DNA of 64,000 nucleotides, taken from assembly GCA_964613035.1 (NCBI GenBank), contig CAZTFQ010000003.1, positions 1 to 64,000 on the forward strand. The letters run 5' to 3'. This DNA is from CAVIQK01 sp964613035. Lineage in GTDB: Bacteria > Bacillota > Clostridia > Christensenellales > DTU072. This document shows positions 32,622-41,853 of the stretch, piece after piece; the first letter of the stretch is position 1; each line of letters opens with the position of its first letter. Below the pieces are notes generated by a model. It saw only the letters and a program-made list of their open reading frames with translations, was not told where the DNA came from and did no database searches. The translations under genes were made by a program, and so were the position numbers.

Positions 32622-34223
32622 TTACGAGTCGATCTGAGCCGAAGTAGCCTCTTCCTCCTCCTTTTCCTTTTCGGCAAGCCTTTTTTCCATCTCTTCTTTG
32701 GCTTCGATTTCAATGTGATATTCTTCAAACGTCAAATATTTTTCCCAAATTTCGTCTTTAACACCATCATTAAAATAATAATTCAATGACGGACACAGAT
32801 CTGCATGAGGAACACCATAATCATTAAGTATATGATATACATAATCCTCATATGTCCAGGTTTCTCCGTAAATATCCACAACCATTTCTTTACTGCTCTG
32901 CCAAACCTGCATTTCTTCCCCCTCGAACAACGTTGTCGGATATATCATATACATGCCAAGCTCGTTTCTTTTCATGTTTTCATGATAAAGCAGATTGTTT
33001 TCTCTGTAATAGTTCATGTTTTCCACCGATCCGTTTTTCATGATCATCGACATTTCGAGATGTAGTTTTTCACCTTCTTTATTTTCCAGATCACAAACAA
33101 TATATTCTCTTTCATCTCCGGCATATACTGCATCTCGTTTTCCCGCGCCGCTATAATTGCTTACGGTGTATTCGCTTATATCGTTCGATGTGAAGAAATC
33201 CGCATATCTTGAGTCTTGTTGCAAGCACGAAATTATAGTTTCGTTCATATAGAATTTGAAATCTTCGATATGAAAATAGTTCGATTCCGTCATCTTGAGA
33301 TTGATTGGATGATAATATGATGCGTCGCCACTAACGCCATCCAACAAATCCCCTATGGTTTTTGCCCCGGGAACAGCAATAAAATATTCAACGCTATCTC
33401 CGTCGGCATTTTCACCGACAACATAAAAATATCCGCCTTCTTTTGTCCCATTATTCCATCCATAACCGCTTGACGTGAATTTAGTCACATACTCATTGGT
33501 CATATAGCCGTAATAAACCTCGGGGGTTTTTGAGAGATTAAAGCGATTTTTGAAGTAATAATAAAAATCATACTCCTTTTGCCCCCATTTGATTTTGCAT
33601 TGTTTCAATCCCAAGTTGAGTCTGAGAGGTTCGGAATCACCGTACACAACGCCTTTATACGTCCCGCCCAATGCTGTACATTCAACATATCGAGCGTCAA
33701 TCGGAATTTCGTGATAGCTCAACGCGCTTCTGTTGACGACAATTCCTTCCTCGTCTCCGTTGCCGAACGTAAATTTATATGCACTGGCATTTTTTGTTCC
33801 GTTCACACCGTACATTGTAGGCATAATTTGAAAGCCGTTTGGAATTTCCAGTTGAACAACCTCTACCTCGGGCTCAGGCTCAGGTTCCGGAGTGGGCTCC
33901 GGTGTAGGTTCCGGTTCCGGAGTAGGCTCGGGGTCGGGGGTCGGTTCGGGTTCCGGCTCGGGCTCGGGCTCGGGCGTAGGGGCAGGAGTAGGCTCCGGTT
34001 CCGGCGTAGGTTCCGGGTCGGGGATAGGTTCGGGAGACGGTTCCGGGTCGGGAGTCGGGTCGGCGGGAGTATCTTCTCCCGGGTCGGATATCGGAGGATC
34101 TGTATCAGGCGTCGAGGGGTCATTATTAAAATGACTATACACAATATAAGCACCGACGCTCAATATCGCGACGCACACGACTATCGCGATTAAGCCGTAA
34201 ATCTTTTTTTTACGCGAGTCCAT
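32622..34223 (-). CDS. Membrane-anchored protein with Pro-Glu/Pro-Thr repeat stalk
   Basis: MDSRKKKIYGLIAIVVCVAI starts a short cytoplasmic end and one membrane helix (about 8-30). A stalk of about 85 residues then repeats PEP/PTP units (EPTPEPEPTP and variants, about 38-120). The extracellular remainder, about 410 residues, has no family I recognise; it is rich in Tyr and Asn and ends in a charged coil (KEEMEKRLAEKEKEEEEATS). The stalk pattern is typical of wall-spanning spacers. It begins 57 bases after the gap and is AT-richer than the core genes. Promoter lies in 34224-34362. Confidence 0.65.
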   Translation of the reverse strand: MDSRKKKIYGLIAIVVCVAILSVGAYIVYSHFNNDPSTPDTDPPISDPGEDTPADPTPDPEPSPEPIPDPEPTPEPEPTPAPTPEPEPEPEPEPTPDPEPTPEPEPTPEPTPEPEPEPEVEVVQLEIPNGFQIMPTMYGVNGTKNASAYKFTFGNGDEEGIVVNRSALSYHEIPIDARYVECTALGGTYKGVVYGDSEPLRLNLGLKQCKIKWGQKEYDFYYYFKNRFNLSKTPEVYYGYMTNEYVTKFTSSGYGWNNGTKEGGYFYVVGENADGDSVEYFIAVPGAKTIGDLLDGVSGDASYYHPINLKMTESNYFHIEDFKFYMNETIISCLQQDSRYADFFTSNDISEYTVSNYSGAGKRDAVYAGDEREYIVCDLENKEGEKLHLEMSMIMKNGSVENMNYYRENNLLYHENMKRNELGMYMIYPTTLFEGEEMQVWQSSKEMVVDIYGETWTYEDYVYHILNDYGVPHADLCPSLNYYFNDGVKDEIWEKYLTFEEYHIEIEAKEEMEKRLAEKEKEEEEATSAQIDS

Positions 34224-34307
34224 TGTTTTACGCTCCTTTTCCTATACGCATTATGGCGCATAAGCGATATTTATTTCGAATACGAATTATATCAAAAAAA
34301 TTATATT

Positions 34308-34330
34308 AAGTCTTTTAAGACTTGTCAAGT
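34308..34330. promoter_or_regulatory. Two overlapping palindromes before the XRE gene
   Basis: AAGTCTTTTAAGACTT (34308-34323) and ACTTGTCAAGT (34320-34330) lie 33-55 bases upstream of the XRE start and also upstream of the diverging Pro-rich protein gene. They are suitable operators for a dimeric regulator. Confidence 0.5.
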
Positions 34331-34362
34331 ACAAAACTACTTAAATACGATATTCTAAGTGT

Positions 34363-34587
34363 ATGTTCAAAGATGTGTTGAAAGAGTTGAGGACGGCTCA
34401 AGGTCTGAGTCAATACGAGTTAGCCAAGCTATTACAAGTGAGTCAGTCAGCGGTTGCCAAATGGGAGCTCGGGAAAACAGAGCCGACCGCTTCAGCTCTC
34501 GTCTGTACGGCAAGATATTTCAAAGTCAGCACGGACTATCTACTAGGGCTGGAAGACGAATTCGGGAATAACACAGATAAATTTTAA
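34363..34587 (+). CDS. Small XRE-family helix-turn-helix regulator
   Basis: A 74-residue Cro/C1-type DNA-binding protein. LRTAQGLSQYELAKLLQVSQ is the helix-turn-helix, followed by VAKWELGKTEPTASALVCTA. No effector domain is present. It diverges from the Pro-rich membrane protein and has palindromes in its promoter, so it probably represses itself and may control that gene. It has a good terminator. Confidence 0.92.
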   Translation: MFKDVLKELRTAQGLSQYELAKLLQVSQSAVAKWELGKTEPTASALVCTARYFKVSTDYLLGLEDEFGNNTDKF

Positions 34588-34601
34588 TTTAATCTAATTA
34601 T

Positions 34602-34639
34602 AAAAAACGACGATTTTTTTTAAGAAGTCGTCGTTTTTT
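34602..34639. terminator. Bidirectional terminator
   Basis: AAAAAACGACGA (34602-34613) pairs with TCGTCGTTTTTT (34628-34639). It serves the XRE gene on plus and the cation-efflux gene on minus. Confidence 0.9.
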
Positions 34640-34682
34640 ACTATGCATTTTAATTTTCATCGCCGTCGAACGTACGGTCTTA

Positions 34683-35756
34683 TCAGCCTCTCTCCGCGGT
34701 GTATCGGAATGGGATATCTTTAAGGGCTTCTTTTAGGGTACGGTCGAGGTCGGCAAGGTCTACTTTCAAGTCAAAGGGGATAAGTACGTCGAAGGTATAG
34801 ACGCCGTCTTTTTGTTCAAAGTCGTGGCAAGACAGCTCGGGGTTAAACTCGCACAGGGCTTGACGGACTCTGTTGCGGACGGAGACCGATTCCGAGTCGG
34901 CGGTTTCCACGGGGTCTATATGGATGGTAAGCGAAACGCCGCAACGGTCGAGGACTTCTCTTTCTACGGAGTCGGCGATATCGTGGGCTTGTTTTAAGCC
35001 GAGGGTATCGTACATCTCGACGTGGGCGGAGGCGACGTGGCTTTTTTCACCGTAATCGTGGACGAAGAGGTGATGGACGGAGAGAATTTCTTCTCTGGAT
35101 TTAATGATAGCCATGACTTCTCTGACCGTATCGGGGTCGCATTTTTTACCGATGGCGAGGTCTATAGCGGATCGGAGTTGTCCGGCGCCTCCGACGATGA
35201 CCATAACGGCGATGACGAGACCGAAGATACCGTCCAAATCGGGGAAAAACTGACCTACGAGGGCTACCGAGGTGAGGAGTGCGTCCTGCAAGCTGTCCGC
35301 CACCGACGCGGAGACCGCAACCGACTTCATCGATCTGCCTATTAAGAAATAAAACGCCGCGAGAATCAGTTTAGCGGCGATAGCCGCGCCCATTATCGCC
35401 ACTGCCGTCGAGCTGTAGACGTGAGGCGAGGGGGAGACGATCTCTTCTATAGAAGATACTGCGAATTCCGCTCCCGCCATCATAACGACCACGGATATGA
35501 CGACGCCCACAACGTACTCGAGTCTTCTGTGACCGAAGGGATGGTCTCTGTCGGGGGACTTGGAAGACAATTTGAATCCTACCGCCGTACCCAGCGAGCA
35601 ACAAGCGTCGCCCAGGTTGTTGACGGCGTCCGCGGTAACCGAGACGGAGCCCGTTATGATACCCATAGCGAGCTTAACGCCGCCCAAAACGGAATTGACT
35701 ATAATCCCTACTATTCCTACTAAAACACCTCTGTCCGAACGTTTTACTTTACTCAT
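34683..35756 (-). CDS. Cation diffusion facilitator (metal efflux) protein
   Basis: It exports divalent metals (Zn, Fe or Mn) across the cell membrane. About six membrane helices fill residues 10-200. The metal site appears as TADAVNNLGD, the signature DHPFGHRRLEY follows, and ASVADSLQDAL is the second site. A cytoplasmic C-terminal domain of about 150 residues has His-rich SVHHLFVHDYGEKSHVASAH. The ATG at 35756 is preferred: MSKVKRSDRG follows AAGGA by about 10 bases. A longer in-frame extension runs through the neighbouring gene on the other strand and has no family match. Confidence 0.92.
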   Translation of the reverse strand: MSKVKRSDRGVLVGIVGIIVNSVLGGVKLAMGIITGSVSVTADAVNNLGDACCSLGTAVGFKLSSKSPDRDHPFGHRRLEYVVGVVISVVVMMAGAEFAVSSIEEIVSPSPHVYSSTAVAIMGAAIAAKLILAAFYFLIGRSMKSVAVSASVADSLQDALLTSVALVGQFFPDLDGIFGLVIAVMVIVGGAGQLRSAIDLAIGKKCDPDTVREVMAIIKSREEILSVHHLFVHDYGEKSHVASAHVEMYDTLGLKQAHDIADSVEREVLDRCGVSLTIHIDPVETADSESVSVRNRVRQALCEFNPELSCHDFEQKDGVYTFDVLIPFDLKVDLADLDRTLKEALKDIPFRYTAERG

Positions 35757-35840
35757 AGTAATTAATTCCTTTTCGTCTAAACGCCTTAATAATCGAAAAC
35801 CGTCGGTTATAAACCGCTCGAGACGGTTATATCGTATAAT

Positions 35841-36455
35841 ATGAAAAAAATTCCGTTTTGTGTTTTGTTGATCGTTGTTACTATTTCTCTGGTAGCGTGC
35901 GTGAGCGTTACGGAGAAAGTTACTCCTTACGTCGATTATATAGAAGACGGGCTGGCGACGGCTACCGTCGACGGATACGCGGTAGAATGGATTGTCGGAG
36001 CGAGCGAGGGGGAAAGGTTCGGGCAGATAAGGCTGTATCCGCTTAACGACGAGGGGATAAAGAAGAACGTTTCGCTGACGGCGGAGGGTGTGACCTACGA
36101 GATGAAAAAGTCCGACAAGAGATACGCTCTCGAATGCAAAACCGCGTCGGGGTCTATTCCGGAGGTCGCTACTCTGACTATAGACGGGGCGGAACTTATT
36201 ATCGAGCCTATAGTCTCTAATGAACCTATAAGCGCGGAGAAGGCTCTCGAAACGGCTATAGAGCATTTTTCGTCCGATCTGAAAGGCGTCCTTAACGAAA
36301 CGTCGCCTTCTCTTACGGGGAAGGTAAAAATCGTCGTGGACAGACTGGGAAAATTGCCGTACTATTACTACGTATCGTTCCGCTCCGACAAAATCAAACT
36401 GGCGTGTATGATCGATCCCGGGAGCGGCATGGTAGTCGCGTCCGAGAAACGTTAG
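35841..36455 (+). CDS. Lipoprotein with PepSY-like C-terminus
   Basis: MKKIPFCVLLIVVTISLVAC gives a signal peptide and lipobox (SLVAC, Cys 20). The C-terminal 80 residues (SAEKALETAIEHFSSDLKGV...YYYYVSFRSDKIKLACMIDP) have the helix-then-strand layout of PepSY domains, including a final residue run ending in a GMVVASE strand. Function is unknown; PepSY units often inhibit proteases or bind them. No clear ribosome-binding site is visible. It converges on rpiB by 4 bases. Confidence 0.65.
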   Translation: MKKIPFCVLLIVVTISLVACVSVTEKVTPYVDYIEDGLATATVDGYAVEWIVGASEGERFGQIRLYPLNDEGIKKNVSLTAEGVTYEMKKSDKRYALECKTASGSIPEVATLTIDGAELIIEPIVSNEPISAEKALETAIEHFSSDLKGVLNETSPSLTGKVKIVVDRLGKLPYYYYVSFRSDKIKLACMIDPGSGMVVASEKR

Positions 36456-36895
36456 TTATTTTCTTCTATTTTTTTAATCATAGCCACTCTGCCCGCGTGT
36501 CTGCCTCCTGCGAACTCTGCGTCGAGAAAAGCTTTTACGATTTCTTTAGCGGTGGCTTCGTCGGTAATTCTGCCGCCTATGGCGATCATATTGGCGTCGT
36601 TGTGTTCTCTCGTGAGACGGGCGCAATCGGGAGTGGTGACGTGGCCGCAACGGATACCCTTAAACTTATTGGCGGCTATCGACATACCTATGCCGGTACC
36701 GCATAGAAGGATGCCGAGATCCGTTTCGCCGTCGAGTATCGACTTGGCTGCGAGGGTCGCATATATCGGATAATCGACCGATTCTGTGGTGAAAGTGCCG
36801 TAATCGACGTAAGTGTCGCCGTGCTCGAGGACAGCGTCTATGACGGCTTGTTTTAAGTTGATGCCGCCGTGGTCGCAAGCAATGGCTATTTTCAT
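36452..36895 (-). CDS. rpiB: Ribose-5-phosphate isomerase B
   Basis: It interconverts ribose- and ribulose-5-phosphate. IAIACDHGGINLKQAV carries the Asp-His-Gly-Gly site, and GILLCGTGIGMSIAANK carries the catalytic Cys. The last residues GRHAGRVAMI match the family. Length is about 147. The ATG at 36895 follows AGGAGAT by 5 bases; an in-frame TTG just upstream is less likely. It works with the split transketolase elsewhere in the window. Confidence 0.95.
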   Translation of the reverse strand: MKIAIACDHGGINLKQAVIDAVLEHGDTYVDYGTFTTESVDYPIYATLAAKSILDGETDLGILLCGTGIGMSIAANKFKGIRCGHVTTPDCARLTREHNDANMIAIGGRITDEATAKEIVKAFLDAEFAGGRHAGRVAMIKKIEENN

Positions 36896-36897
36896 AA

Positions 36898-37875
36898 TCA
36901 ATCTCCTATAATTTTTCCTGCGGAAGACTTAATGATTCTGTTGAGGATGGATTTTCCTACGCCTTGTTCTTCCGGGTATTCTATCAAAATAACGTCGAAA
37001 TTCTTTTCCGAATCGCGAAGGGCGGAATAGATATTACGTTCGAACTCTATCAAATCGGCGCCCAAATCCACGCCTTTTCCGAACTCCTCGAAAAACTTCG
37101 TACGCGCCAAGACGGCTACCTCAGAATCCGGGTGAGCGGCTATGAAATCGTGTGCCGCCGCGGTGCTTTTAACGAGATAGCAAGGCACGGTGGGGGCGTA
37201 GTGCTTATATTTCATTCCGGGAGCTTCCGCTACTTTTATTTCTCCCTTAAATGTTTTCACTTCCGGGAGAACTTCAAGGAGCATTTCTTCCGTTATCGCG
37301 CCCGGGCGCAAGATGACGGGAACTTCTTTAGTGAGGTCTAAGACGGTCGATTCTATACCTACGCGGCAATTGCCGCCGTCGATAATCATGGGGATTTTTC
37401 CGTCCATATCTTCCAATACGTCCATAGCTCTGGAGGGAGAGACTCTGGAGGAAGTGTTAGCCGAAGGGGCGGCTACGCCTATGCCGACCTTCTTCAGAAG
37501 TTCGAGAGTAACGGGATGATCGGGGATACGCACGCCGACGGTCTCGAGTCCGGCGGTTACCTCGTAAGGGACCTCGGGACGCTTGGGGAGAATCAAGGTC
37601 AAAGGTCCCGGGGAAAATCTGGAAAAGAGCAATTCTGCCCTATCGTCCACGACGGAAGCGACGCTTCTGACTCCGTCCATATCGGCGACGTGGACTATGA
37701 GGGGGTTGTCGGAGGGGCGACCTTTGGCTATAAAAATCTTTTTTACAGCGTCGACGTCGGTCGAGACGGCGCCGAGACCGTAGACGGTCTCCGTGGGGAA
37801 AGCGACCAGCTCGCCTTGTTTCAAAAGGTCCGCAGCCGCGTCGATATCGTTTTTAGAAGCAAGAATCGTTTTCAT
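36898..37875 (-). CDS. L-threonylcarbamoyladenylate synthase, Sua5 type
   Basis: First enzyme of the t6A37 tRNA modification. The YrdC core (LVAFPTETVYGLGAVSTDVD, then GRPSDNPLIVHV, and APSANTSSRVSPSRAMDV) covers about 200 residues. A C-terminal Sua5 domain (about 220-325) makes it the longer form. It overlaps the upstream lipoprotein gene by 4 bases (ATGA) and rpiB follows within 2 bases. Confidence 0.93.
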   Translation of the reverse strand: MKTILASKNDIDAAADLLKQGELVAFPTETVYGLGAVSTDVDAVKKIFIAKGRPSDNPLIVHVADMDGVRSVASVVDDRAELLFSRFSPGPLTLILPKRPEVPYEVTAGLETVGVRIPDHPVTLELLKKVGIGVAAPSANTSSRVSPSRAMDVLEDMDGKIPMIIDGGNCRVGIESTVLDLTKEVPVILRPGAITEEMLLEVLPEVKTFKGEIKVAEAPGMKYKHYAPTVPCYLVKSTAAAHDFIAAHPDSEVAVLARTKFFEEFGKGVDLGADLIEFERNIYSALRDSEKNFDVILIEYPEEQGVGKSILNRIIKSSAGKIIGD

Positions 37876-39893
37876 TTCAGTACGTATATTTCATCGTGGT
37901 TGTCCACGCGTTTTATGACGGTGGTTTTTACGAAACGACCGTCCGTTAAGAATTCCTCGAACACTTGAATGGAGTCCGCGCAATAATCTATGAGAGGGGT
38001 CGAGCCGTCGGTGTTGGAGAAGAGCGCGTAGACGTACTCGTCGTCGGATCCGTCCTTAAGCACTCTGGTGACGTAACAGCCGTTGTGTAGGGCGTAGACG
38101 TTGTCGGAAAGGGACGACGCTTTTCCCGAGGAGTCTATACGATAATAGTACGCTTTGCCTGCCGTTACGTCCCATTTGGCGGCGGTGGCGTATCCTCCGA
38201 AGAAGGGAGTCAGCTCGTCGTATTCGAAGCCGACGACCTGCTTAAAATCGCCTTTGACGTACTTATAGGCGCCCTTTTTATATCCCGTCACGGAGTCTAT
38301 AAGGAGATTGCTCTCGCCTGCTATCAAGAATCCGTCGTGATAGACGTAAGACTTATAGACGTATCTTTCGCTAACCGTCGAATTATCTGAGACGGTGGCG
38401 TTGACGCCTGCGGAAACGGTTATTTTTCCGTTCTTCGAGTGGACTATCGAATCTATGACGAGGACGTCGGAGAAGTCGAGGCTATAAGTTTCCAGACCGA
38501 TACCGTCAACGTCGACTACGGGCATGGTGGCGTCCTCTACGACGATTTTTTTACTCAAATCGGTATTGTCGTAGATAATGAAAGAGAGTGTGGCGAGTTT
38601 TTTATCCTCGTCGGCCACCAAAGGAGAATCGAGATAAGGTTGCCAATAAGTATAGACTATGGAATAATTATCCGACACTGTTGCGGCGGTGGAGTAATAA
38701 GGGTATTGATAAATCGGGTTGTCGCCGAGGTCCTCCGAAGTGACGGGGAGATTGTTGTTGTAATAATCGGCTAGATAACGCATCTCGGAATCGTTGTATT
38801 TGTTGACGACCTCATAGGGAAAAACGTTGGCGTTGTTATAACGGATGAAAGATCCCGCTATAGATATGCGGTCGCTCTCCATAAGAACGTACGAATTGTA
38901 GCCGAAGGGGGATTCCGAGGAAGTTATTCTTAGATTGTAGCTCTCGAAACTTTCCGAACAAAAGACGGCTTTTTTCCTTAAAAAGGCACCGTTACCGAGA
39001 TAGTAAGTGGCGACTTCGACGTTTTTGGAAGCCGATGAAGAGACCGAAGCGAGAAGCGCGGTAATCTCGGATTCTTTATACGGAGAATAAGTCGAAACGG
39101 GCGTGAGGACGGCACCTTCTTCCGCTCCGGAGAGCTTATAGTAATGAATTGTGAGATAAGTGCCGTAAGTCTTGCTGTAATCGTCGTAGCGGACGAGGTA
39201 ATCGTCGTAAATTTCATAGGCGGTGAGATAGGACGATCCGCTGATTTTGAAGGCGAGTTTCATTCCGCTCTCGTCGTAGCTGTAAAACGTGTGATAAGTA
39301 GCTCCTTTAAGAACCGCATCCGTTTTGACGGGATTGTCGATATCCTGAAGAAGGCATATATAATCCCCTACCGTCTTAATCGGCATAGAGGACTCGTCGA
39401 CGACCTTAACGCCGTTGAGCGTCGTCGTAGGGACGTAATAGACGAAAGGAACTATATCGAGAGCGACTTCCCTTCCGTCGGCGGTCTCGGACAATGCGTA
39501 AGCGCCTAGAGCCGATGTTAAAGAGCCCGACGTCGTGGCAGACTTGACGGCGACAACGTATTTTTCCGTAACGTCGGCGAAGTCATAGGAGTGATATTCC
39601 GTGGAAGAAGAAATCGACGGGTCTATGACGATACCGTCTTTACCCAATAAGCCGTAGGAATACAGGGAGCTGTTTTCGATAGGTTTTTTAACGGAATAAT
39701 AGTCGGAAGAAAATCTGGTCGAGACGGTCACGTCGTCGGGGAGGACGGCGACGAGCTCCGCATAAGAATACGCTTCGGTCGAAGAAAAAGAATCGAAGTA
39801 ATCCAAAGCGCTCCCGCCGTCGCAGGCGGCAAGAGCCATCGAAAAACAAATCGAAAAAACAATCGTCAAAAGAAGCGCAATAATTCTTTTCAT
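37872..39893 (-). CDS. Large lipoprotein of unknown function
   Basis: MKRIIALLLTIVFSICFSMA leads to the lipobox ALAAC (Cys about 23). The ATG at 39893 is taken because the signal peptide begins there. The remaining 650 residues are Ser-, Tyr- and Asp-rich with many beta strands (for example LSFIIYDNTDLSKKIVVEDA) and no recognised motif. It may be a beta-propeller-type or solute-sensing surface protein; this is a guess. It is translationally coupled to sua5 (4-base overlap). Confidence 0.6.
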   Translation of the reverse strand: MKRIIALLLTIVFSICFSMALAACDGGSALDYFDSFSSTEAYSYAELVAVLPDDVTVSTRFSSDYYSVKKPIENSSLYSYGLLGKDGIVIDPSISSSTEYHSYDFADVTEKYVVAVKSATTSGSLTSALGAYALSETADGREVALDIVPFVYYVPTTTLNGVKVVDESSMPIKTVGDYICLLQDIDNPVKTDAVLKGATYHTFYSYDESGMKLAFKISGSSYLTAYEIYDDYLVRYDDYSKTYGTYLTIHYYKLSGAEEGAVLTPVSTYSPYKESEITALLASVSSSASKNVEVATYYLGNGAFLRKKAVFCSESFESYNLRITSSESPFGYNSYVLMESDRISIAGSFIRYNNANVFPYEVVNKYNDSEMRYLADYYNNNLPVTSEDLGDNPIYQYPYYSTAATVSDNYSIVYTYWQPYLDSPLVADEDKKLATLSFIIYDNTDLSKKIVVEDATMPVVDVDGIGLETYSLDFSDVLVIDSIVHSKNGKITVSAGVNATVSDNSTVSERYVYKSYVYHDGFLIAGESNLLIDSVTGYKKGAYKYVKGDFKQVVGFEYDELTPFFGGYATAAKWDVTAGKAYYYRIDSSGKASSLSDNVYALHNGCYVTRVLKDGSDDEYVYALFSNTDGSTPLIDYCADSIQVFEEFLTDGRFVKTTVIKRVDNHDEIYVLK

Positions 39894-39993
39894 AGATACA
39901 AGTATAAATATAGGGAGAAAAAAAGTCAATTATAAGCGTCGGATTAAGCCGAGCGAGGGCGTATAAAGGAGATATAGGCGCATAAAATGGAAT

Positions 39994-40449
39994 ATGGCGT
40001 CATTCAAAAGAGCTATCGCTTTAACCGCGTCTCTGGGCGTAATAATAATCGTCTCCGCGTTGATGGAATATTTTTGCACGCCGTACAGCGAATGGTTTCT
40101 GTTGCTAAAGCTACCAAAAATCTTTGTTAACGACGTTTTTCACAACATATTGTTTTTTCTGTTTTATATACTGGAAGCGTGGGTATTGTCGGGTATAATA
40201 CTATACGGGTCTACTGCGGAGAAGGTAATATTCTCCGCTCACGTCGTATCGATGGTGCTGGCGACCGGGGCGCTGTTCTCCTTAAAAAGCATAGAATGGT
40301 CACTGGTCGCGACAGTAACCGGCACGATACTGTCGGTAACGGGAAGTTTTCTAAACAAAAAGAGCCCTATTGCCGCGGCTCTTATTGCTTGTATTTGCAT
40401 ATATCTACTGGGGACGGAAGTAATGCTGTTATTCCTTAATCGCGTCTGA
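39994..40449 (+). CDS. Small membrane protein, about four helices (possibly TspO-like)
   Basis: Hydrophobic stretches at about 8-25, 40-68, 80-100 and 125-148 suggest a four- or five-helix protein. FCTPYSEWFLLLKLPKIFVN and the following VFHNILFFLFYILEAWVLSG faintly recall the start of TspO proteins, but the conserved Trp/Pro set is not complete. The ribosome-binding site is weak. It overlaps the end of rnfB by 21 bases on the opposite strand. Confidence 0.5.
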   Translation: MASFKRAIALTASLGVIIIVSALMEYFCTPYSEWFLLLKLPKIFVNDVFHNILFFLFYILEAWVLSGIILYGSTAEKVIFSAHVVSMVLATGALFSLKSIEWSLVATVTGTILSVTGSFLNKKSPIAAALIACICIYLLGTEVMLLFLNRV

Positions 40450-41256
40450 GGGAAGCTTAACGATGGCTTTCATAGGGCATTTTTCGGCGCATTTATAACA
40501 ACCGACGCACTTGGAGTAATCGAAAACGGGAAGATTGTCCACCATAGTTATGGCGCCGTTTTCGCAGGCTTTGGCACAGAGACCGCAACCGATACAGCCT
40601 TTTTCGCAAATAGAGCGGACGTCTTTTCCTCTGTCGCGATTGGAACAGGCAACGTAGACGGGTGCCGAAGCGGGGATACGCTTAATGAGTTTTTTCGGAC
40701 ACGATTGGGCACAGAGACCGCACTTGACGCACTTGGAGCGGTCGATTTTAGGATAACCGTCCTTGGGGTCGACTTCTATGGCGTGATAAGCGCACTGGAT
40801 GCTGCATTTTCCCATTCCCACGCAACCCCAGACGCATGCTTTCCTACCGCCGGCAAGCATATCCACGGTAGCGCAGTCGCCGTAGCCCATATAGGAATAT
40901 TTATCCTGACAGGCGTTGCCTCCGGCGCAGGCTACTATCATTATTTCTTCTTCTCCTTCTACCGTTTCGCCGACTATTTCACCGATTTTACGAGCCTTTT
41001 CTTTAGTCGTGACGGGACACGTGTCGGGGCGTGCTCTGCCTTCCACTATCGCTTTTGCCAGGTCTGCGCATCCTGCGTAGCCGCAGGCTCCGCAATTGGC
41101 ACCGGCGAGGAGTTTTTCTACCTGACCTATTCTGACGTCTTCTTTTATCGCGAGTTTTTTAGAAACGAAAGCGATAAGAATGCCGAAAATCAACGCCAGT
41201 CCCGTAAGGATGGCTACGGGGATGATTATTTTCAAAACGTCTATTGCTATAATCAT
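40429..41256 (-). CDS. rnfB: Rnf complex subunit B
   Basis: The ferredoxin-facing subunit of the ion-pumping ferredoxin:NAD oxidoreductase. One membrane helix (about 8-30), then the 4Fe-4S domain ANCGACGYAGCADLAKA, then ferredoxin-type clusters CVKCGLCAQSCP, CIGCGLCAKACENG and CVGCYKCAEKCPMKA. Length is 275. Last gene of rnfCDGEAB. Confidence 0.96.
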   Translation of the reverse strand: MIIAIDVLKIIIPVAILTGLALIFGILIAFVSKKLAIKEDVRIGQVEKLLAGANCGACGYAGCADLAKAIVEGRARPDTCPVTTKEKARKIGEIVGETVEGEEEIMIVACAGGNACQDKYSYMGYGDCATVDMLAGGRKACVWGCVGMGKCSIQCAYHAIEVDPKDGYPKIDRSKCVKCGLCAQSCPKKLIKRIPASAPVYVACSNRDRGKDVRSICEKGCIGCGLCAKACENGAITMVDNLPVFDYSKCVGCYKCAEKCPMKAIVKLPSDAIKE

Positions 41257-41264
41257 AATTCACC

Positions 41265-41852
41265 TCAAACGAAGCTCATTCCGGAAAATGCCGAAAAAGC
41301 GAGTGCCATTATACCTGCGGTAATAAGGGTGAGGGGGAAACCTCTGAAGCTCTCGGGGATATCGGATCTGACGAGGCGTTCTCTTATGCCTGCCATTAAT
41401 ACGATCGCGAGAGTAAAGCCGACTCCGGAAAAGACGCCGTTGAGGAATGCTGCAAAGATGTTGGCTTCCTGCAGAGTGGTGTTCATTATAGCCACGCCTA
41501 GCACGGCGCAGTTGGTGGTGATGAGGGGCAGATAAACGCCGAGCGCGGAGTATAGTCCCGGGGAAAAGCGCTTAATGACGATTTCCACCAACTGGACGAG
41601 AGCGGCTATGACGAGGATAAATACAATAGTCTGTAAAAAAGTTATGTCGAGGGCTACTAGGGCGAGGTTGATGACGTAGGTTATAAGGGAAGCTATGCCC
41701 ATTACGAAGATAACCGCGAACCCCATACCGAGGGCGGTGTCGATTTTTCTGGAGACGCCGAGGAACGGACAGATACCCAAGAACTGATTGAGGACGAAGT
41801 TGTTGACGAAAACGGCTTCTATAATAAGAATGAAGTATGCTAAACCGCTCAT
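41265..41852 (-). CDS. rnfA: Rnf complex subunit A
   Basis: A six-helix integral subunit (195 residues). FVNNFVLNQFLGICPFLGVS at the start and TNCAVLGVAIMNTTLQE mid-protein are family hallmarks. The Cys in ICPF and NCAV likely bind the shared [2Fe-2S] centre with RnfE. Two bases separate it from rnfE. Confidence 0.96.
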   Translation of the reverse strand: MSGLAYFILIIEAVFVNNFVLNQFLGICPFLGVSRKIDTALGMGFAVIFVMGIASLITYVINLALVALDITFLQTIVFILVIAALVQLVEIVIKRFSPGLYSALGVYLPLITTNCAVLGVAIMNTTLQEANIFAAFLNGVFSGVGFTLAIVLMAGIRERLVRSDIPESFRGFPLTLITAGIMALAFSAFSGMSFV

Positions 41853-41853
41853 A

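Noticed and set aside
33868..34120. Possible CRISPR or tandem-repeat array in the GC-rich repeat
   Set aside because: The repeat unit is 6-12 bases, stays in frame and codes for Pro-Glu/Thr; there are no spacers.
33579..34193. Gly-Ser and Arg-rich frames across the Pro-rich stalk
   Set aside because: They are the other reading frames of the repeat DNA coding for the PEP/PTP stalk; the minus-strand frame has the signal anchor and a start.
35835..35840. A TATAAT directly before the ATG of the PepSY-like lipoprotein gene
   Set aside because: Its transcription start would fall inside the signal-peptide coding region, so it is probably a chance match.
39994..40449. Firm assignment as TspO
   Set aside because: Only the general helix layout and a faint LP..F motif agree; the conserved Trp and Pro positions are incomplete.
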